Shown here in pieces: positions 53,101-64,000 of a stretch of DNA of 64,000 bases. The position numbers and the translations under genes are program-made. The first letter of the stretch is position 1, and the number at the start of each line of letters is the position of its first letter. Where the stretch lies: NCBI RefSeq assembly GCF_040954835.1, contig NC_090716.1:11903275-11967274 (forward strand). The letters are read 5' to 3'. Source of the DNA: Lepisosteus oculatus (lineage: Eukaryota > Chordata > Actinopteri > Semionotiformes > Lepisosteidae). Under the pieces are notes generated by a model. The model had not been told where the DNA came from. It saw only the letters and a list, made by a program, of their open reading frames with translations, and made no database searches.

Positions 53101-56100
53101 CTCGATGATGGGCGGGGGGAGGGGTGGCAGGGGAGGCAGGCTGTGCCCGCTGTGGTATTTCCGGCAGGCCTGCATGCTGCTCTTCAGTTTGGCCTTGCGC
53201 GCCTCCTCCCACTTTTTCAAGCCCCGGAACATCCCAAAGTACAGAACCACCATGATGGGGCAGGGGATGAAGAAGGAGCAGACGGACGAGTAGATGATGT
53301 AATTGTTGTCCTCCAGCTTGCATAGAGTGGGATCTCGGTTGTGGACTTTGTTTATCCCAAAAATCACCGGTGAGGCCACTGCCAAAGCAAAGATCCAAGT
53401 GGCGGAGAGCAGGATAATTTGTCTCTGGTCAACATGCCTCCTGTTGTAGTTTAGGGGAATGGAAACAGCTATAAACCTGTGAAGAAGAGGGGGTGTTAGT
53501 GTACAATTTAAAGTGAGATTTTGTGTCTTTTGGTTATTACTACTCTGATTTGAGATTTAGAGATTTGATTTGAACTGATTTGAGATTTACCAGTGCAGTG
53601 CATTCTTGGGGAAATTCAGGAGGAAATCTCTCTTTTGGGCTGAATTAAAACCAACAAAAAAATAAAAAATAGTGAAAAAAATTATAAAAACACAGTAAGT
53701 CTTTATTGTAAGCATCACGTTTTAAATAATCTATTTGTGACATACAATACTAAGAGACAAAGACCATCCTGGTGGCTAGGCATGGTTTAGTTCTATCTTA
53801 ATAAGCGCAGAATAAAGGTCTAGAGCTGTGGTTCCCAGCTCTGGGCATGAAGGAACACTTGTGGTTCATTGCATCTTCTGGTTTGTGCCCCAAACTTGTT
53901 CTTAATCACAGGCTAGTTGATTTCAGTTTTCCATGTGTGGTATTCGTAAATTTCAGTTTTCAGTTTTTATAGATCAAATGGAATTGGTAACTGGTATCAA
54001 GAGTTAAAGACCTGCCCCCCTTCAGGAGTGACCCATTAAAAATTCACAGACGGGGGAAAAAAAACACTCAAGTAAAATAAAGGTCTAACATCACATCACA
54101 TCACTTTATTAGCCCTACACAATTTCTTGCATTAGGAATTTGTCTTTTTGCGTACCCCAGCTTGCTCTCCATGAGACAGACAGGGAGAGAAGCTTGGGGT
54201 CAGAGCGCAGGGTCAGCCATTGTACAGCACCCCTGGAGCAGTTGGGGTTAAGGCCCTTCCTCAGGGGCCCAACGGAGTAGGATTCCTCTGCCAGCTGTGG
54301 GATTTGAAACGGCAACCTTCCAGCCACAGGGGGAAGATCCTGAGCCACAGAGCCACCGCTCACAAGCTGCACAGCCATGTTGCCATTTTAATAGATCCAC
54401 TTGCCTCTTTAGATAAGTTATCAATGAATACCAGTGATTTAGAACCCAGCTGGAATAAAAAAACCAACAGACAGCATGTTCTTCCAAGGACCTGGGATGG
54501 AAATCTATTATCTCTTTGTATGCCTAGTGGGTTTTTACCCTAACGAAATGCAATAATTTTGAATTATTTAGATTGCCTAGTTTGAGCCTCTTGTGGAAAA
54601 CTGTAGAACATCTTTAGGTTACCACAAAAGATGTCATCAGCTGAGCTGGGATTGGTACAGGTACACATTTATCTCAAACTTACTGCTGCAGTAAGTCACG
54701 ATGTCACCTGGAGACAGAGAGTGACGACAAAGCAGGGCAATACAGGCTTAAACGCCAACGACTCCTGCATGATAATGGCTTGCTTTTTATTTTGATGGAT
54801 TCATCATTTTGTCTGATTTTGTATGCTGTTGTGTATTCCAGTAAGGCTTTCTTAAGGAATTTTGAAAAGGGTCACCTTTGTTTAAAAGCAAAGTCATTTT
54901 CCATCATCATTTCAGACTGTGCAATCACAGTGACCTGCCCTGAAAACTAAGTGACAGCTGACATGAATAGTTTCCTATGTGAATATCCTTTGCCAGATCA
55001 GACATATCTTTCAGACATAGAGGCTCTGAGAGTGAATTTTTGACTCATGGGATAGGATGAGTACCAATGTGATTGAAAGTATTTTTTCATTACTGAAGAC
55101 AACAAATGCTCTGTGCATCACAAAGTTTACTTACAGGAGTACATTTTTGGAACTGTGACACTGCCTAAAAGCTTAGGAAACTGGCAGATAAATTATGTTG
55201 GAAAAGTATTATAGGTTTAATGAAGTCAAGAGAGATTATCTCTCAAGAGTGCTAAAAACTCTCTAAGACAAAGGACTAGACTTTTGGTTTGAAACTAATA
55301 ATATTTTGTCAAACAGTGTTTAACTAAAGAACACGACTCAAGAGATTTAAAGACCATAAGACAGGTTACAGTCAAAAGGAAGTCATTTGGCCCAATGAGC
55401 CTATTTGGTTGCTACTGTAGTAGCTAACTGATGTATTCCATCCATTTATTGCAAGAGGCCAGGGTTCTGGCAATAACAACATGACAAGGTTGCTTGTTCT
55501 AAAACACTACAACATTTAAATAATTAAAATGGCAATATTTATTTGCGAAGGCCAGGCAATATTTAAGTCATAACTTATTTATAATAAGTATGAAGTGATC
55601 AAATTATATTTATAGCTTATGACAGATATCCATCTCCTGTTTCTCCTGGCCAAAATAAATGTTTCAATAAAAAGAGTTCTCACAGGGACTCTTTTCTGGC
55701 CATTGTTTCTTATGCTTTCACTTTAAAAATAGTTCTTGCAAACAGATAACCATAAAAATTGAACAAATTCATAAAATATAAATGTTAGCAATGTAAAATA
55801 AAATGAGGTGATTTTATTTGTATAGGATAAGCATGCTTTTTAAATTCAAAATAACAACTGGCTTGTTAAAGGATGCTGTAGGAGGTGTGTCTGGCCAGAG
55901 CTCCACCAGAATGATTTGTGAAAATAATGCAGATGAAGGGAGAACACAAACCTGTCCACGCTGATGGCGCAGAGGTTAAAAATGGAAGCGGTACACAGCA
56001 TCACATCCAAAGTCATCAGTGCGTCACAGAGCACTGCGTTTAAAGACCACACTCCACCCTGAAACTGGACAGAAAGCAAAGGCATTGCCATTAAAACTGA

Positions 56101-59100
56101 CGTGTAAAAACATTTTTTAAATATAATGCTCTATTGTAAAGTAATGTTTGCTATGTGACGCATTTTAGACGGTAAAATCACACAATAATAGACTGAAGAA
56201 AAAGGTGCTGGTCTGATGGACATTTCCCTGTGCATTCCAGCGCACTGGCAAGCCATTGTGCAATTGCTACTCAGCCCATCTCATCAGTATCACCGCTCTG
56301 TTCCTACTGGGGACAGGTGAACACATGTGCAGTTCCTCTGGAATACTGCCTATGCCTCATACTCCTGTGTGATTGTGGAAGTCAAGCACAGCGGACTGCT
56401 TGTAACTCTGATCATGTTCAGTCCTACAGGTATCATTATTATGTAGTAAATCAAGACAATTAATAATTTTCAGTATCTTCAGAAACTAGATTCAATATAA
56501 TTAACTTGACTGATGACCACAAGCAATGAAAAGTAATGTGAGGGGAGGCTAAAGGTCCTTTTTTTTTCTCTTTACAGGCCTGCTCAGTCAAGCAGGAGAC
56601 TGCTTTGTCACATTCAAACATTACATTAGAAGTCATTCTCATGTATTTTCTCATGTTTTTACATTTGGTTTTGCAAGCATATCTTTGAAAGACCCTGCAA
56701 AAGGGCATGTCTTAGGCAAATAATAAGAATAATCCACCCATTCACAGAAAGCCACATACCCCTGACAAGGATCATGGCCATCAGAAGTATAAAGCATAAG
56801 GTACAGTATCTCTACTTCTTCGACAGAATACCTGTCCAGCACAGGGCACATTAACACAGGCAGGCCTTTAGAGATGTAGGTTAAATGCCACTGGAAGGTG
56901 GACAAACACAGGCGAAACCCCACATGAACAGAGGAGAACATGTGATCTCCATGCAAACGGTGTTCCAGTCCAGCACTGAACTCTGGATCTGAGTGCTGTG
57001 AGACAGCAGGACTAACTGCCTCAACAAATATGATAGTGATCATCTCCATCTGGAAGCCCTGAAACATATCTACTGTATTAACAACTAGTTTTACAGCTTT
57101 TTTTTTTGGACATGTCATTCTGTGTTATTTTCTCTTTCATCAAAATATGTCCCATTTATAGTGCATTATTTTTCAATTAACCAAATTATACATTCCAAAG
57201 AAAAAAAAGTGAATTAGACCTTTTAAATAGAACACCTTGTGTTTTGCACTGCAGTGAGTGAAAAAGAAAATCTGATTTTCCAGACATAGCTGGTTTCTGG
57301 GACCTAGGTGTGAACTGTAATGCCAATCTGTGCAGCCTGGTGCTTTTCACTTCATATTCAGTAACTAGACCAAATACAAACATTGAGTTAATTAGTGCTG
57401 AAATTGCCACCATATGTATCATAAGAAATTGTTCTGGATAATTAGCATTGCATTAGTACATTACAGAATCTAGTATCCAGATATATAGCACCTAAAACAT
57501 TAGAAAAAAAGAAATGTTATGTACATTTTTATAAGAAACATTATAAAAAAAGACTTAATGGTTACATATTTTATCATCATCACCTCATTGATAGAAGCAG
57601 TTATATGTTAATTTGTAACTTGTGTATCATAGTCCTCAATATCAGGCTTGTATCACTACTAAATTTGCAATCAAATTAATGTTGCCATATTGTCAGATGA
57701 AAGTGAAGGCACCTGAAATAACTGTTTTACAGTCCAGAATAATCATTTGAAATACCAGTTTTTCTCCATACTGGTTCATTACTAAATGGAAAAAAAATAT
57801 GTGATGAATGTGGGGCTTTGTTTAATATCGTGGGGTATTTAAAGAACATGGCTAGCATAACCTTCTGTAGCTCTTTCTACATTTGGATTATAGGACTAAA
57901 ATGATCTTCTGCCTAATGAGATAATGGTGTCTACTGATTAGAACAGCTAATTCCGTGTAGGACATGCAAGTTAAATAAGCAATGTGCTTTTTAAACCTCT
58001 GATCTAAGGAACTTTCCAATTGTTCATTAAAATTATGCATCTCCAACCCTGCACAGAAAGCTCATTTCCAATGATCCTTAAAGCAAATCTAACCTTGCAA
58101 CACATCATCTCTTCTGGCTCAGTTTTGCTTTCAGAAATCACTTGCATTCTTTGAAACCACTAGTGTGTGGTAACTTTTAAGGAAGATTGTAATAAATGAG
58201 AATAACTTGATTTTTCATTTATAGTGTTAAAAGAATTGTTTCAGCTTCACAGGTAGAGGTCTATACATTGATATTATTTAGTAAATAACGTTATTTTCTA
58301 AAGATATGAACAATGCATTTTCTTCAATATTTTTTGAATACAGACGGTTTATTAATATGCATTACTGGAAGAAAAATACATATGGTCTGTAGATCTAATT
58401 TAATTTTAGGTGAATTAAAAATATTTTTTGTTGCAACCAACCAAGTCAGCCAAGTGGTTGACAAGTGAATTGAAAATGAAATGAAATGAAATTGGTATTT
58501 TACAACATAAAGCTTTTTTATCTTGAAGTTTGTATCTATTTTATTTTTGTTTCTAGTTTCAATGTATTACTCATGGCCTTGACTGTAAAAAGGGAATTAC
58601 GAAAATTGAAAAGCGCTGTTTTGTGAAAGGCGGGCGCTTCTTTTTTTTTGGAATCGCCGAACAACCCCCAAGAGTTTAATTAAATTAGTTTAATGGTTGG
58701 CAAGTATAGCTAAAACAATGTCACAGTCTACACATACAGTATGTTTAGCCTCCTGTGTTTATTTTTACAGCACAGGAAAATAATCGTCACACTCACAGCA
58801 GTGTGCTTAGTCTTAAATGACCCTCACTCTGAACGGAATGTTCTTCTTCGTCTTTTGTGCCATTTCGTTGCTAAGTGCTATTTTTTTTTTTTATCAAAGC
58901 GACAGGGATTGGATAGCAGATTCGTCGATAAGCTCGGAGTTTAATTACTTACAGTACTGTACGTGCAATGTCCTTACTGTATTAGCTGGCGATACTTGGT
59001 AATTATGTAGATGTATTTTAAAAAATAGTAAAACGTATGCATTATTTACTTGAAACATCTTTATCACAATTTTTTACACGATATTTCCCCCTCTAATGTA

Positions 59101-59554
59101 TATTTTGTAGTTTTTAAAATAAATATATAATATTATAATTTATATAATATAAATAAAAAGATAACAGCGAGAAGATTATTTTAGGAATATATTGCTGCAC
59201 GTTAACGTATTTTTTCTTGATAAACCACTCTTAAAATGCTCTTGGATTTAGACGAAGCAGCTAAAATAATTGCCGCCTATTAAAACTTAAAGAAACTTAG
59301 CGCGTACTCACCTCTGCGTACACAAACAGCGGCAACACCAGTACTGCTAAAAGCAGGTCCGCCACAGCCAAGCTGACTATGAAGTAGTTCGTTGTAGTTT
59401 TTAAAGCTTTTTCCGTCCACACACTAAGGCACACCAGCAGATTGCCACAGATTATGATAACTATTAGCAATATTCCGAAGATCAGAGCAGGGAAGTTGTA
59501 GTGCGAGTTCGGCGACGGGTCGGTTTCGTTAGAAGCCGTGAGGTTAGGTGGCAT
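47173..59554 (-). CDS. DRD4: Dopamine receptor D4, 4 exons
   Basis: A Gi/o-coupled class A GPCR for dopamine. Minus-strand exons are 59554-59312, 56064-55952, 53476-52899 and 47375-47173; GT-AG introns, phases 0, 2, 1; 1137 nt, 378 residues. The N-terminus has N-glycosylation sites N4 and N9. N38 (1.50) and D66 (2.50) mark TM1 and TM2. C94 pairs with C171. D101 is the amine-binding aspartate (3.32), and DRF at 118-120 replaces DRY, as in human D4. W146 is in TM4; serines 182, 183 and 186 are in TM5. CWTPFF is at 317-322, NPIIY is in TM7, and the protein ends CC, a likely palmitoylation site. The third loop holds [10 protein letters not shown] but no 48-bp-type repeats. The start is the first in-frame ATG; the open frame upstream has only a GTG. 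D2/D3 are excluded by the very short tail and the D4-type SVDRF and RALCDAC segments. Confidence 0.95.
52085..52345 (+). mobile_element. CR1-like LINE ORF2 C-terminal remnant
   Basis: One frame gives LEKVQRK and then stops. Following sequence keeps the landmarks gaattatgaggacagatt, ccctaataaatatttcaaat and aaaccctttccgcacaagaa. These match the LEKVQRRA...SYEERL...LFSLE...NKYFKI...PFFT order at the end of CR1-type ORF2. Many stops and frameshifts; dead. Confidence 0.55.
52636..52757. mobile_element. Foldback element, copy 2, with 18-bp inverted ends
   Basis: AGGAACAAGTAAAGGTTT at 52636-52653 is the exact reverse complement of 52720-52737. The interior (tattccacgctgaaaag, aaacgcaacgtttcggctgt) equals one arm of the element at 41946-42133. 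The right flank cctttgctgcctacgcatgc is the inverse of that copy's left flank. It lies 142 bases beyond the DRD4 exon 3 donor, in intron 3. Confidence 0.7.
54088..54362 (-). mobile_element. tRNA-derived SINE, nearly intact
   Basis: On the minus strand it starts gagcggtggctctgtggctc (box A-like), has gttgccgtttcaaatccc (box B-like) about 45 bases on, then ggcccctgaggaagggcctt. It ends in taataaagtgatgtgatgtg, a short tandem tail. This is the head-body-tail order of a fish tRNA SINE transcribed by RNA polymerase III. It is antisense in the window and therefore sense relative to DRD4. Confidence 0.7.
55360..55510 (-). mobile_element. LINE 3'-terminus fragment
   Basis: Carries ccataagacaggttacagtc, gtcatttggcccaatgagcc, tagtagctaactgatg and caataacaacatgacaagg, in the order of the LINE 3' end elsewhere in the window. 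Confidence 0.5.
56065..59311 (-). other. DRD4 intron 1
   Basis: AT-rich and gene-free apart from a SINE-like fragment at 56830-57022. No enhancer-like motif stood out by eye. Confidence 0.5.
56830..57022 (-). repeat. Dispersed SINE-like repeat, diverged copy
   Basis: Reverse-complement copy of the 11671 family. It keeps acctgtccagcacagggcac, gccactggaaggtggac, gtgatctccatgcaaacg and acagcaggactaactgcc. It is strongly diverged, suggesting an older insertion. Confidence 0.5.
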
Positions 59555-60370
59555 GTCTGCAGGCAGCTTCTGTAGCTGTCTTGGAGCGACAGGAGATCCA
59601 CAGGCTCCTGCGACACCTCCTGCTCTTGAGGAGGGCACCGTCTTTGTGATTGACTCTCATCTAGGCATCGTGTCTTTCCGTTTGGCGGAATGTATTGATT
59701 TTTTTTTTTTTTTTTTAGCTTTGGCTCCTGTTGAAAGGTGACCGTGATCACCGTAGTTCCTAGCGCGGTGCTGTCCTTCGCCTGCTTTGTTTTCTTGGTC
59801 TTGATCTTCAGCACCACCGCCCGTGGACAGAGCTCAGGCGCATCAAAATACAGCGTGAAAATTTGGGGGATCGCGCTGGGCTTTGGATTCTGATTGCTGC
59901 GCTCGCAGATGAAGAACAAAATCAAAGCCTCTCCTTCGGTCACAATGAAGCATCTTTGGCCCAATATATTCAACAATGAAAACAACCATTAGAAGTTTTG
60001 AGACTATGTTGTTAGAGTGAATCAACAACGATCCTCTCGATCAACTGCGGAAGACTTGCTCTCTGTGCCGTGGGAAAATGTTTTTAGAAGACAGGTACAG
60101 CCCTAAACCCAACAGACGGGAAACGATTCAGTTTGCGGGATTGAGTCGTCTTTCTTTGAGAGCGAAGCGGAGCTGCTGGAGACCGTCCTGTGCGCTGAAG
60201 AGTGTCCTGTGTGTCTTGTGTCTTCACCCGGGGCTCTGACAGGGGGTAGGGCTTCCACGTCTGGTTGAAACAGCAAACTTCAGCGCTGCATTTACGCAAT
60301 GTGTAGGGGATCATCCAGGGCTAAGCGTTAGGCGAAATTCCTTGTGATCGCCTGACGTTAATCTCTTCTA
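59290..60370 (-). promoter_or_regulatory. CpG-rich DRD4 promoter and 5' leader region
   Basis: CpG density rises from exon 1 (59312-59554) to about 60370, then falls sharply. At the far edge lie CCAAT (about 60380) and TGACGTC (about 60392), a CRE-type site. The transcription start is not visible. A poly-T tract at 59699-59716 lies in the leader region. Confidence 0.45.
59807..59830. promoter_or_regulatory. Expanded RE1/NRSE-like motif (REST site)
   Basis: TTCAGCACC at 59807-59815 and GGACAG at 59825-59830 are the two RE1 half sites, separated by 9 bases instead of the canonical 2. Expanded-spacing RE1 sites bound by REST are known. It lies about 250 bases 5' of the DRD4 start codon, a sensible place in a neural gene. 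Binding is inferred. Confidence 0.4.
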
Positions 60371-60874
60371 TGCTGCCAACCAATGAAAAAAATGACGTCC
60401 TTGTCGTTTCCATTGATTATTGCTAAAAACGAGGAGAAGTATAAACTTTAAAAATCTTTAGACAACATTTTCTAAATTTTCGAATTTTTGTTTAGATTTG
60501 GCTGTCCTCTGTAACACTTGGCGTGTCGCACACTTCAGCAATACTGACGTTGACAACATTCCTCTGCAGTAGATATCTCATTGCCCGAATGCGACATTTT
60601 GATGAAAATAACATTTGGTCTTTTAAGCAGACATACTTAACGCCTAGACAACACTGTGAGTTTTAGTTATTGTCAAATAAAAATAATTATATTAATACAA
60701 TGCAATCTTTGTTAATAAAATTAAAATAACATTTTGGAGAAAGATGGTTTAATTAAAAGATATACTGTAAATAAGATCGCTTATGGATTCATTGATAGAT
60801 CTGATTAGTCTCATCCAGTTGTTTGCTGAAGAAAGCCAGGGTATGGACTTCATCAACACGGCTCAATTCAACAC

Positions 60875-60950
60875 CCGAGGTCCTGAATTGAACCCAGGGA
60901 ACAACTGCTATGAGGCAGCAAGGCTAACTACTGTATGAACATGCCACCCC
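60875..60950 (-). repeat. SINE-like repeat head fragment
   Basis: gtcctgaattgaacccaggg followed by aggcagcaaggctaactact and gccacccc is the reverse complement of the head of the 11671 family, covering its box A/B region. Confidence 0.5.
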
Positions 60951-62134
60951 TCAGTATACAGCACGACTGAATGTGAAACTCATGAAGTTCACTTTTATGG
61001 ATGCACAAGAATATCTTCACCAATAAATGTTGAAAAGTGATTTGACGGTATTCTCCTTTACTTATTCTGGTCTTATTCTTATTCTTAGCCGAATCCTTCT
61101 AGCTCTGTCAAAGGGGGAAATTGAGAGTGCTTCAAAATACAGTTGCACTGATAAATTACTGTATATTGGGTTGTAATTTCTAGGTTAGATTTTACTTCAA
61201 GCTACACTTCCCTAAGACATTGGGGACATACAGTATACTTGAGTATAGTTTGACTAGACTCATTTTGAATCAGACATGGCAATGAATATGAATATGAATC
61301 ATAATGCAAGTCTTCTTTGTCGAAAATGGCATATTGATGGTAATGTTCCCACCCTATATTGTGGTTTATTGATAGTAATGTTACCACACTGTAAAAGTTT
61401 TATTTAGAATCAGAAGGACATTAGCAGTAATGAAGCTCTATAAATTTAGCCATCATATCTGTATGGTGGTCTTGTTAAAACACCAAGACAGGCCTTTTCC
61501 TTGTGTTTTCTTGTTCTTCTATTGCTTGATGGAACTGAATCTTGCTCCTTTGCTCCAGCTGCTTGTTTTCACTTGGTTAGTCATTTTAATAGCTGAGTGC
61601 ATCTGGTCAAACAAAGATGTACCCAATCGCCTGCTGGATATTTTGCCAATGAAACAAAAACATGTCTACTAAACCATGTGGCTGTTATCAGTGTGCAATA
61701 CTTAAACTTGACTTTCTCAGCTAATTTGGCACAGACTAAGTGATGCCTACTGTTAGGATTTCTTAGGCTTTTCTTAATGGGGATGTCTTGAATTATATAT
61801 GCTTTCTTTTTGTGTACTGTACATATGCAAATGTAGTATTAAGATGTGTTTTTCTGAAATATTACAAATAGGTGACTGTTTAAACTTGCATTGTGTTTTC
61901 TTTTCTTTGTGTTTTTCTAGAGTGAATTACTATTTAGATGGAAAATACATTTGAAAATTTAAAAAAAAATAGATTTTATATTTAATGGATTTTCAGTGAT
62001 TTTTACTCAAATTAATTGGTTCACTTATCTCTATGTATAATACTGTACATTGCTTGTAGTGCTCAGTGATAATGGTATTTAACATAGTCACCATTCGGGG
62101 ATCTGGAGCAAAGAAGCATGCCTGCCTTTTGATG

Positions 62135-62310
62135 TTAATTAATTTAGCTCATACCTTTATCCAAACTGACTTGTGTATTTTACTGGAGTGATAGGAGCAA
62201 AGTGCAGGGTACATCAGTACTACTTTCTCAAAGGATTTGAACCTAAAATATATCAGTTGTGCATCCATAATGACAATCACTGCTCCACATACTTCCTCCT
62301 GACTACAGAA
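62135..62310 (-). repeat. tRNA-SINE-like fragment, second family
   Basis: Reads ctcatacctttatccaaact, tactggagtgataggagca, tcaaaggatttgaacctaaa and cactgctccacatac. The ggatttgaacc string is an inverted box B, and cctttatccaaa is a tail phrase common in fish SINEs. Diverged. Confidence 0.4.
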
Positions 62311-64000
62311 AGTCTCAAAAGCTCTTGGCTGGAGGTCCCAATTTTCAAATATATTTCTCGATACACCAGTCCCCCAAACTAAACGAGCTTTAAACTGACT
62401 GTAGTGCATCCTAACAACATTAAACAAGACATGAGTTCATCTCTATTGATGAGTGAAAAACTGATTATGATGTGAGAATTCAATTTCACATGATACTGTA
62501 GATGAACGCTGGGCTATCACTCTGGGTTCCACATACTGTATCACTGCACACCATTGTGATAAGTATTGTGTTGGAAAATGAGTAAATTTCTGTGAACCCC
62601 TGAAAATATCAAACTTCCTTGCCTGTGACATTTGTAGTGTGAAATAACAGCCTGAATTTCCCTTGCCTGAATTTTAGTGATGCTTGACAATCAGAATTAA
62701 CGCAGAGGAGCAAAATGCATGTATTCTTTGCAGTGCTGTATTAATATAGAATTACAAAACTCTGTCAGATTTGATGAATGCAAAAAAGTAATTTCTTGCA
62801 AATTGTTCAGTTCAGGAAGACATTCAGACACATTTTATTTGCAGTTAAACTATGTGGTGCTTCTTAGAATAACAATACTTATCATGTAAAAGGGTTCTTT
62901 TTAAAATGTATTTTCTGTAAAATTTAAATATATTATCTGACAAAAATGCATTGGTCAATCTAGGTCAATGACCTGTGATGTACAGGAATTGTTCTCTTCC
63001 AATACTGTCTATGTAAATAGACATAAGCACGATAAAGATATCGGCAATACTAAAACATAAGAACTACAGGTTCCTTTTGAAGTAATAGGATAAGAAAACA
63101 TTGGAAATATGTTTTTAGCTATTAAATGAGAATGAAAACATAGTCAGTCTGTTACTATGTAATTCTAGTTAGAAAAGTTGTAAAATATGCAATAATTTCT
63201 ATATAATGTATCATGTTATATAATTGTACCTGATGCATTAAGCATATGATTGCCCAGAAGAGGTTCTTCACTTTCGTTCCTTTTCAAAAAAATATTCTCA
63301 GAGCTTGCAAGACGGTCTAAATTCCAAGAATACTTTGGATCTCATACACTACACTCTTTGAATATAAATTGAACATAGTAAAAAAGATCACCACATCCTA
63401 TATACGTAGGGCCACACAATGTACCTGATAAACTTTAAATATAGAAAAAGTTTAAGATTAATGAATAAGATTTGCAGAATAGCAGGGGCCAAGAGCCAAG
63501 GAGAAAATGTTTTGAACTTGGCAAGTTTTTGCTTATCTTCTTGTTTACCTACTCTGAATATATGCTAAGCTTGTTGACTGTGACCTTCAGATACCTCACC
63601 CTCTTCTGCTGTAACACTGACAGATGTAGCTGTTGCTGTTGGGGTCTCAACAGATTCATCTGTGCCTTATGTCATGCGGTACTGTCTCAGTATTACACCT
63701 TAGGTCACTCCACTGAGCCTGCTTAGACTATTGAGAGAGAACTTTATCTGCTGTGTTCCATCATCCTGCATGTTGAATAATTCCCACTGCACAGCATGTG
63801 AATTTTTATATTGGCCAAGTAAAAGAGTCATTGATATTGTGCATGTCCTGGATGAACTGAAACTAATAACCTTTCAGGCTAGAAGAGTGCCAGACTGAAT
63901 GAAATTAGCATATGACTTCAACTGGATTTTTTACACTTCTTCCTCCATATTTACAGCTTTGACTTCACTTTAGTCACTTAGTCAAATTCCACATGTATGC

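Larger units (their letters stand above)
53477..55951 (-). other. DRD4 intron 2
   Basis: Gene-free. It holds a tRNA-derived SINE at 54088-54362 and a LINE 3' fragment at 55360-55510. The 53825-53930 stretch (gtggttcccagctctggg...) looks like a repeat scrap of unknown family. Confidence 0.55.
60371..64000. other. Upstream region of DRD4
   Basis: No gene is recognised. It contains SINE fragments at 60875-60950 and 62135-62310. All open frames are short and unrelated to families I know. Confidence 0.6.

Noticed and set aside
53053-53325. Plus-strand frames of 70-90 codons over DRD4 exon 3
   Set aside because: They are antisense shadows of the GC-rich, proline-coding DRD4 exon 3.
59555-59638. 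N-terminal extension of DRD4 (28 extra residues)
   Set aside because: The extension would start at GTG; the first in-frame ATG is at 59554 and gives the expected short glycosylated N-terminus.
59482-59985. 167-codon frame overlapping DRD4 exon 1, a possible upstream ORF
   Set aside because: The apparent start is TTG and there is no ATG anywhere in the frame; it includes a poly-Lys run from the poly-T tract.

Overview
This window is vertebrate nuclear DNA. It has AT-rich introns and intergenic sequence, GT-AG-spliced genes, and dispersed LINE, SINE, LTR and foldback repeats. The proteins and repeat types point to a ray-finned fish. I infer a non-teleost such as gar or bowfin, because introns are long and the repeats look like those lineages, but I could not run a search. 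No operon, CRISPR array or prokaryotic signal is present, and I did not find a convincing new multi-gene system.

Three protein-coding genes are supported exon by exon. BET1L (+ strand, 2330-4547, 4 exons) encodes a 111-residue Golgi SNARE. DEAF1 (+ strand, 8159-34155, 11 conserved exons plus one candidate extra exon) encodes a transcription factor with a SAND domain and a C-terminal MYND zinc finger. DRD4 (- strand, 59554-47173, 4 exons) encodes the D4 dopamine receptor, 378 residues.

Layout: 1-2329 is upstream sequence with a LINE reverse-transcriptase scrap and part of a 5S-related repeat. BET1L follows, then a 3.6 kb intergenic stretch and a CpG-rich DEAF1 promoter/exon 1. DEAF1 then spans about 26 kb, with a 9.9 kb intron 8 and a 5.4 kb intron 9. 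DEAF1 and DRD4 are tail-to-tail, separated by 13 kb that holds a solo LTR with a target-site duplication, a palindromic foldback element and SINE/LINE fragments. DRD4 reads leftward from a CpG-rich 5' region near 59.3-60.4 kb. The last 3.6 kb is AT-rich and gene-free.

The genes do not form a pathway. BET1L acts in Golgi vesicle fusion, DEAF1 in nuclear transcription control and DRD4 in dopamine signalling. From memory, the tail-to-tail DRD4-DEAF1 pair and nearby BET1L also occur at human 11p15.5, so this looks like old linkage. The most unusual details are a DEAF1 exon 1 donor reading CAG|GAAAGT instead of CAG|GTAAGT, an unfamiliar 69-nt in-frame candidate exon with a GC donor, a widely spaced RE1-like motif upstream of DRD4, and a proline-rich DRD4 third loop without the 48-bp repeats known in human.
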